Shown: piece after piece, positions 13,764-17,881 of the stretch
Position numbering within the stretch: position 1 is the first letter of the stretch
Layout: each line of letters opens with the position of its first letter
From: Candidatus Altarchaeum sp.
Lineage (GTDB): Archaea > Altiarchaeota > Altiarchaeia > Altiarchaeales > Altiarchaeaceae
Direction of reading: 5' to 3'
Length of the DNA: 17,881 nt
NCBI GenBank assembly: GCA_018260755.1
Contig: JAGTWP010000027.1
Span: 1 to 17,881 of the forward strand
Program-made: the position numbers and the translations under genes
Notes under the pieces: generated by a model
Databases searched by the model: none
What the model was told of the DNA's origin: nothing
Seen by the model: the letters and a program-made list of their open reading frames with translations, nothing else

Positions 13764-14780
13764 ATGAATCTTCTTGTTACAGGTGGGGCAGGATTTATCG
13801 GGTCAAATTTTGTTTTGTATTGGCTTAAAAAATATCCCGAAGATATGCTCGTAAATTTGGATAAATTAACTTATGCAGGAAATCCTGAAAATTTAAAAAG
13901 CGTTGAAAATAATCCGAATTACAAATTTGTTAAAGGTGATATTTGTGATGCCAAATTAGTAAATAAATTAATGAAGGATGAAAGCATAGATGTAGTTGTG
14001 CATTTTGCTGCAGAGTCCCATGTAGATCGCTCAATTTTAGATCCTTCACCTTTTATAAAAACAAATATAGTTGGAACTTATACACTTCTTGAGGCGGCAT
14101 TAAAAAACAAAATAAAGAGATTTCATCATATAAGTACGGATGAAGTGTTCGGCTCTCTTTCTCTTGATTCAAAAGAAAAATTTAATGAAAAGACACCTTA
14201 CAATCCAAGAAGTCCTTATGCTGCATCAAAGGCGAGTGCCGACCATTTGGTTAGAGCATATTATCAGACATATAATCTTCCGGTAACTATCTCAAATTGT
14301 TCAAACAATTTCGGACCTTATCATTTTCCTGAAAAACTTATTCCTTTGGCAATAACAAATATTCTGGAAGGAAAAAAGGTTCCGATTTATGGCGATGGTT
14401 TATATGTCAGAGATTGGCTTTTTGTTGAGGATCACTGCACGGCGATTGATGCAATTATTCATAAAGGCAGGACCGGAGAAACATATCTCATAGGAGGAAT
14501 GACAGAAGAAATTTCAAACATAGATATTGTCCGAAAAATTTTAAATATTATAGGGAAGGATGAAAGTCAAATTGAATTTGTGAAAGACAGACCAGGGCAC
14601 GATAGAAAATATAGTGTTGACTGGAGTAAAATTAATAAGGAGTTAGGTTGGCATCCGAAACATGATTTTGATGAAGCGTTGAAATTAACAGTTGAATGGT
14701 ATGTAAAAAATCAGGAATGGTGGAAAAAAATAAAAACTGGAGAATATTTAAATTATTACAAAAGACAATACAACAGATAA
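13764..14780 (+). CDS. rfbB: dTDP-glucose 4,6-dehydratase
   Basis: This 338-residue short-chain-dehydrogenase-fold enzyme converts dTDP-glucose to dTDP-4-keto-6-deoxyglucose using bound NAD. Motifs: GGAGFIGSNF (7-16), FAAESHVDRSI (81-91), STDEVFG (124-130, with the catalytic Asp126-Glu127 pair), the YxxxK pair Tyr152 and Lys156 in SPYAASKASADH, and SNCSNNFGPYHFPEKLIPL. Length is typical. It lies after an 85-base gap behind rfbC with its own probable promoter, and rfbD follows after a 46-base gap made of a 17-base tandem repeat. Confidence 0.97.
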   Translation: MNLLVTGGAGFIGSNFVLYWLKKYPEDMLVNLDKLTYAGNPENLKSVENNPNYKFVKGDICDAKLVNKLMKDESIDVVVHFAAESHVDRSILDPSPFIKTNIVGTYTLLEAALKNKIKRFHHISTDEVFGSLSLDSKEKFNEKTPYNPRSPYAASKASADHLVRAYYQTYNLPVTISNCSNNFGPYHFPEKLIPLAITNILEGKKVPIYGDGLYVRDWLFVEDHCTAIDAIIHKGRTGETYLIGGMTEEISNIDIVRKILNIIGKDESQIEFVKDRPGHDRKYSVDWSKINKELGWHPKHDFDEALKLTVEWYVKNQEWWKKIKTGEYLNYYKRQYNR

Positions 14781-14826
14781 AATTTAACAAATAACAAAAT
14801 TTAACAAATAACAAAATTTAACAAAA
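14779..14826 (+). repeat. 17-bp tandem repeat between rfbB and rfbD
   Basis: The unit aaaatttaacaaataac occurs at 14779-14795 and 14796-14812 and partly at 14813-14826, ending at the rfbD start codon. The first copy overlaps the rfbB stop codon. It forms the entire gap between the genes, so each copy resupplies the same bases ahead of the start; copy number changes could alter spacing for rfbD expression. Confidence 0.9.
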
Positions 14827-15681
14827 ATGATAAAGATAGCACTAACCGGAGGAGACGGACTTGTCGGTTCCAAAATAGTTGAAATTTTAAAATCAGATGA
14901 GAATTTTGATATCCATTTAATATTGGAACAGCAGATGGATATTACAAACCGAGAGAGTGTTTTTAATACCTTGAAGGGCTTAAATTTTGATGTATTTCTT
15001 CATCTGGCTGCATATACAAATGTTGATAAGGCAGAGATTGAAAAAGAAAAGGCACGGAAGATTAATGTTGAAGGAACAAGAAATGTCTTTGATGCTGTTC
15101 GTTCCATGAATAAAAATTTTGTTTATATATCAACTGACTTCGTGTTTGACGGAAAAATGCAAAAGACACCGTTTTTTGAGGATTCAAAGCCAAATCCGAT
15201 TTCATATTACGGATTAACAAAGTATGAAGGCGAGAAAATTGTTAACGGAAACGGAACAATAATTCGTATTGCTTATCCCTACAGGACAAAATTTGACAAT
15301 AAGCCGGACCTTGTTCGAAACATAAAATCCTTATTAGAACAAGGTAAATTTTTGTCAATGGTTACCGATTCATTAATTGTCCCAACATTCATTGATGATA
15401 TTGCTTATGCTTTGAAAAAATTTCTTTTATCAAAAAATTTTAAACCGGAAATTTTTCACCTTGTTGGAACACAGGCACTTTCTCCTTATGAATGTGGAAA
15501 AATCATTGCTAGGACATTTGATTTGGACGATTCGTTAATCAAACCAATAACATATGAAGAATATTTTAAAGGTAAAGCAAAAAGACCTCGGTTTTCAGAT
15601 ATAAAAAGCAGTAATAATAACTTTTGTAAAATGGGTGGTTTTGAAGAAACCGTTTTTAAATTTAAAGACGAATTTAAGTAA
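14827..15681 (+). CDS. rfbD: dTDP-4-dehydrorhamnose reductase
   Basis: The 284-residue enzyme uses NAD(P)H for the final step to dTDP-L-rhamnose. The Rossmann loop is GGDGLVG at 8-14. Other motifs are LHLAAYTNVDKAE (58-70), ISTDFVFDG (101-109), and the YxxxK pair Tyr128 and Lys132 in ISYYGLTKYEGEK. The C-terminal half is shorter in motifs but of usual length. Bacterial RmlD forms a metal-linked dimer; nothing here decides whether this one does. Beyond its stop comes a 49-bp sequence copied from the rfbC end. Confidence 0.94.
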   Translation: MIKIALTGGDGLVGSKIVEILKSDENFDIHLILEQQMDITNRESVFNTLKGLNFDVFLHLAAYTNVDKAEIEKEKARKINVEGTRNVFDAVRSMNKNFVYISTDFVFDGKMQKTPFFEDSKPNPISYYGLTKYEGEKIVNGNGTIIRIAYPYRTKFDNKPDLVRNIKSLLEQGKFLSMVTDSLIVPTFIDDIAYALKKFLLSKNFKPEIFHLVGTQALSPYECGKIIARTFDLDDSLIKPITYEEYFKGKAKRPRFSDIKSSNNNFCKMGGFEETVFKFKDEFK

Positions 15682-15726
15682 AATTTAAAAAATTTTAATT
15701 TCAAAAATTTAGTTTTAAGTTAAATT
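15678..15726 (+). repeat. 49-bp direct repeat, copy 2 (downstream of rfbD)
   Basis: This copy starts at the last base of the final rfbD sense codon. Read in the frame used in copy 1 it still encodes the rfbC C-terminal VKFKKF and stop, though here it is not translated. That shows the direction of copying: the source is the rfbC end, and this is the derived copy. Confidence 0.95.
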
Positions 15727-15777
15727 GTTAATGATGTTAGCACAACAAAAATTTAAAATTTTAAATAAAGATTTAAA

Positions 15778-16833
15778 ATGAAAGGACTAATACTTTCAGG
15801 AGGAGAAGGAACAAGATTAAGGCCACTTACCTATTCGCAGCAAAAACAGTTAATTCCTGTAGCAAACAAGCCGGTTTTATTTTATGGAATTGAAGGTCTG
15901 ATTGAAGCGGGAATAAAAGACATCGGAATTATTGTAGGTCCAAATAAAGAACAGGTTGAAAATGCAGTAAATAATGCAAAATTTAACGCAACATTTAAAT
16001 TTATCTATCAAGATGCACCAAGGGGTTTGGCACATGCGGTAAAGATAGCAAAGAAATTTATCGGCGATGAATCGTTTGTTATGTATTTAGGCGACAACAT
16101 TTTAATGCAATCTCTTAATGACTTTGTTAATGGTTTTGAAGAATCAGACGAATCCGCAAGAATTTTGCTTTGCCCTGTTGATGATCCGAGCAGATACGGG
16201 GTTGCGAAAGTGAATGAAAAAGGTGAAGTAATTAAATTAGTTGAAAAACCAAAAGAATTTATTTCAAATTTGGGACTAATCGGTGTATATGCCTTCAAGA
16301 ATAAAATTTTTGATGCCTGCGATGCAATAAAACCATCGTGGAGAAATGAACTGGAAATTACCGATGCAATCCAGTGGCTCATAAATAATAAATTTAAGGT
16401 TCCCGCAAGGATTACAAACGGATGGTGGAAGGATACAGGAAAGGCAGAAGATATGATTGATGCAAATCGCCTGATTCTGGATTCTTTAAAGGAACAAAAT
16501 TTAGGAAATGTTGAAAACACGAAGATTGAAGGAAGGGTTTTTATTGACAGGGACTCAAAAATTTCAAATTCAACAGTAAGGGGACCTGTAATTATAGGAA
16601 AGAATTGCGAGATCGAGAATTCTTACATTGGGCCATATACAAGTATCGGAAATTTTTGCAAACTGAATAATACGGAAATTGAGAATTCAATTGTTCTTGA
16701 TAAAGCAGAAATTTCAGAGGTCAGAAAAATTTACGATTCTCTGATTGGAAAAGAGGTAAAAATTTTTAAAAAACAGACAATTCCAAAAGGAAAGAAATTT
16801 GTTGTGGGGGACAGGTCAATTTTAGAGATATAA
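15778..16833 (+). CDS. rfbA: Glucose-1-phosphate thymidylyltransferase, long form
   Basis: The 351-residue enzyme joins dTTP and glucose-1-phosphate to give dTDP-glucose, the first step of the pathway. N-terminal nucleotidyltransferase motifs are SGGEGTRLRPLT (7-18) and KQLIPVANKP (23-32), metal site GDN (105-107), VEKPKE (155-160) and WWKDTG (216-221). Residues about 245-330 form a left-handed beta-helix of hexapeptide repeats (VIIGKNCEI, YIGPYTSIG), absent from the ~290-residue RmlA of enterobacteria but present in the StrD-like long forms common in archaea and actinobacteria. The gene ends two bases before the next ATG, so the antitoxin-like gene shares its transcript. Confidence 0.95.
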   Translation: MKGLILSGGEGTRLRPLTYSQQKQLIPVANKPVLFYGIEGLIEAGIKDIGIIVGPNKEQVENAVNNAKFNATFKFIYQDAPRGLAHAVKIAKKFIGDESFVMYLGDNILMQSLNDFVNGFEESDESARILLCPVDDPSRYGVAKVNEKGEVIKLVEKPKEFISNLGLIGVYAFKNKIFDACDAIKPSWRNELEITDAIQWLINNKFKVPARITNGWWKDTGKAEDMIDANRLILDSLKEQNLGNVENTKIEGRVFIDRDSKISNSTVRGPVIIGKNCEIENSYIGPYTSIGNFCKLNNTEIENSIVLDKAEISEVRKIYDSLIGKEVKIFKKQTIPKGKKFVVGDRSILEI

Positions 16834-16835
16834 AA

Positions 16836-17159
16836 ATGGAAAATAAAAAAACCCCGAATTTTGTTCGCTCTGCATTGTGGTCGTATGATATTGATAAAAT
16901 TGATATGGAAAAGGATAACAAAATTATTATTGAAAACATATTAAATCACGGCACAGACGAACAAATAAGATGGCTTTTCAAAACATACTCTGTTAAAGAA
17001 ATAAGAAAGGTTGTAAGAAATCCGGGTAAAGGGTTTTGGTATCCTCAATCATTGAATTACTGGCTTATGTTCTTAAAAATACGAATAAATAAAGAGACAT
17101 ATAAAAATGCAATTAAAAAGATCTGTCCTCAAGCCGGAATATTTAACGGCCCTCAATAA
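16836..17159 (+). CDS. DUF6922-like protein, probable antitoxin partner
   Basis: The 107-residue protein begins with VRSALWSYDIDKIDMEKDNK and continues with an IIENILNHGTDEQIRWLFKTY segment, KEIRKVVRN and SLNYWLMFL. This pattern resembles the small proteins (DUF6922 in my recollection) found just before AbiEii-like nucleotidyltransferase genes. It has no transmembrane helix. The start follows the rfbA stop by two bases, and its last 53 bases overlap the next gene, which indicates translational coupling. An antitoxin role is inferred from this arrangement only. Confidence 0.75.
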   Translation: MENKKTPNFVRSALWSYDIDKIDMEKDNKIIIENILNHGTDEQIRWLFKTYSVKEIRKVVRNPGKGFWYPQSLNYWLMFLKIRINKETYKNAIKKICPQAGIFNGPQ

Positions 17160-17793
17160 AGAGCAGATTGAAATATTTAATAAACTGGCATGGACAAAAA
17201 GGTTTAACCTGTATCTGGCCGGTGGAACCGCTTTAACATTTTATCTTAATCACAGAACTTCGGCGGATTTTGATTTTTACAGTTCAAAAATAGAGAATAT
17301 TACAAGATATTTTATAGATGTCTTTAAGAAAGAAAGTTATTCCGTAACAATTAATATGGACACGCCCGAAACGACTGATTTAATGGTTGGAAATATACAC
17401 ATCTCGTGTTTTTACTATCCCTATAAACTGATTAGGCAACTATCTTCCTTTCATAATATATATCTTGCTTCGGTTGAAGATATAGCTGCGATGAAAATTA
17501 TTGCTATCGTTCAGCGGGGCAAATTCAGGGATTTTATAGATATCTATTTTCTGATGCGTACATTCGGACTGGAAAAAATCATTGAATGGACAAAGGAGAA
17601 ATATCCTGAATACTCCATAAGTTTGATATTAAAGGCCATTGTTTATTTTGAAGACGCTGGTGAGGAGATAAGTAGCAATGGAAGGGGCTTAAAAATATTT
17701 GACAGCACACTCACATGGACAAAGATTAAGAAATTCATTATTAAAGAAACATTAAAATTTCACAAAAATTATTTAAATTCGGGTAAATTTTAA
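17107..17793 (+). CDS. AbiEii/AbiGii-type nucleotidyltransferase, probable toxin
   Basis: The 228-residue protein has the nucleotidyltransferase core of the AbiEii family: YLAGGTAL at 36-43, then NHRTSADFDFYSS at 48-60 with Asp54 and Asp56 as the metal pair, and the family-typical ASVEDIAAMKIIAIVQRGKF at 121-140 followed by RDFIDIYFLM. In type IV-like toxin-antitoxin and abortive-infection systems such enzymes modify tRNA or other targets; those members are usually longer (~300 residues), so this is a short form. The start at 17107 lies inside the upstream gene. The pair sits at the end of the rhamnose group and next to the right inverted repeat, so it could be a mobile or accessory addition. 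The toxin role is inferred. Confidence 0.85.
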   Translation: MQLKRSVLKPEYLTALNKEQIEIFNKLAWTKRFNLYLAGGTALTFYLNHRTSADFDFYSSKIENITRYFIDVFKKESYSVTINMDTPETTDLMVGNIHISCFYYPYKLIRQLSSFHNIYLASVEDIAAMKIIAIVQRGKFRDFIDIYFLMRTFGLEKIIEWTKEKYPEYSISLILKAIVYFEDAGEEISSNGRGLKIFDSTLTWTKIKKFIIKETLKFHKNYLNSGKF

Positions 17794-17804
17794 GTAAATT
17801 TTTC

Positions 17805-17856
17805 GGCTCATATTTATTAAAGAGTGATTAATTATATTTGTTATAAATTATATTTG
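17805..17856 (-). repeat. Right copy of the 52-bp inverted repeat
   Basis: The reverse complement of these bases equals positions 4-55 except at 17816. The repeat begins 12 bases after the AbiEii stop. On its outer side, only 25 bases of other sequence remain before the window ends. Confidence 0.85.
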
Positions 17857-17858
17857 AA

Positions 17859-17881
17859 ATGAAAACGAAAAAAAGCATTAT
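17859..17881 (+). CDS. Possible start of a further gene running off the window
   Basis: An ATG at 17859 preceded by tttgaa opens MKTKKSI before the sequence ends. The spacing from a TATA-like tataaatta (17842-17850) is shorter than for the other genes. Seven codons are too few to judge; this is only noted as possible. Confidence 0.15.

Noticed and set aside
16008-16520. 170-residue minus-strand frame inside rfbA
   Set aside because: It lies wholly within the rfbA nucleotidyltransferase frame and shows no domain pattern.
4-17856. Terminal inverted repeats as ends of a transposon
   Set aside because: No transposase, integrase or replication gene lies between them and most genes inside are housekeeping, so a self-moving element is not supported.

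Overview
The window is AT-rich archaeal DNA. Archaeal markers are a DTD2/GEK1-type D-aminoacyl-tRNA deacylase (9885-10682) and a stand-alone PRC-barrel protein (8752-9015). Almost every ATG follows an A-rich stretch (…aaaATG) with no Shine-Dalgarno, and the clearest genes have a TATA-like box about 25 bases upstream, so many transcripts are probably leaderless. Shikimate dehydrogenase, PurN and a complete dTDP-rhamnose set argue against a minimal DPANN symbiont. I cannot name the lineage; Altiarchaeota or another low-GC anaerobic archaeon would fit. The window may be a whole contig, because its two ends carry the same ~52-bp sequence in inverted orientation (4-55 and 17805-17856).

Layout. (1) 90-4524: a Tat-exported, cysteine-type formate dehydrogenase catalytic subunit, its four-cluster Fe-S partner (one cluster ligand replaced by Val), and a histidine-free four-helix membrane protein. 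(2) 4631-5534: an IscU/NifU scaffold gene behind a triplicated promoter-like element, then a broken SMR-family transporter with a frameshift, a stop and a 38-bp tandem triplication. (3) 5663-6740: a two-CBS protein, a 51-residue protein made of four DnaJ-type CxxCxGxG motifs, and, 11 bases past its stop, a five-repeat CRISPR array without cas genes whose first spacer is almost pure T. (4) 6818-11256: a transglutaminase-like protein, then on the minus strand purN, a PRC-barrel gene and NAD kinase, then dtdA facing a macro-domain gene. (5) 11335-13081: a membrane-anchored protein of 35-residue helical repeats, one base from aroE. (6) 13109-17793: rfbC-rfbB-rfbD-rfbA followed by a close-coupled pair resembling a DUF6922/AbiEii-type toxin-antitoxin module.

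How the parts relate. FdhA and FdhB should form an outward-facing formate dehydrogenase; the usual haem-b quinone-reducing subunit is absent and the small membrane protein sits in its place. IscU could supply Fe-S clusters, but no cysteine desulfurase is present. RfbA, B, C and D together cover the whole route from glucose-1-phosphate to dTDP-L-rhamnose for surface glycans. The regions upstream of rfbB and rfbA are duplicates of one another, and the copy behind rfbD carries the last codons of rfbC, which records a local rearrangement. Most remaining genes are single housekeeping functions in short transcription units. No transposase, integrase, rRNA or convincing tRNA was seen.
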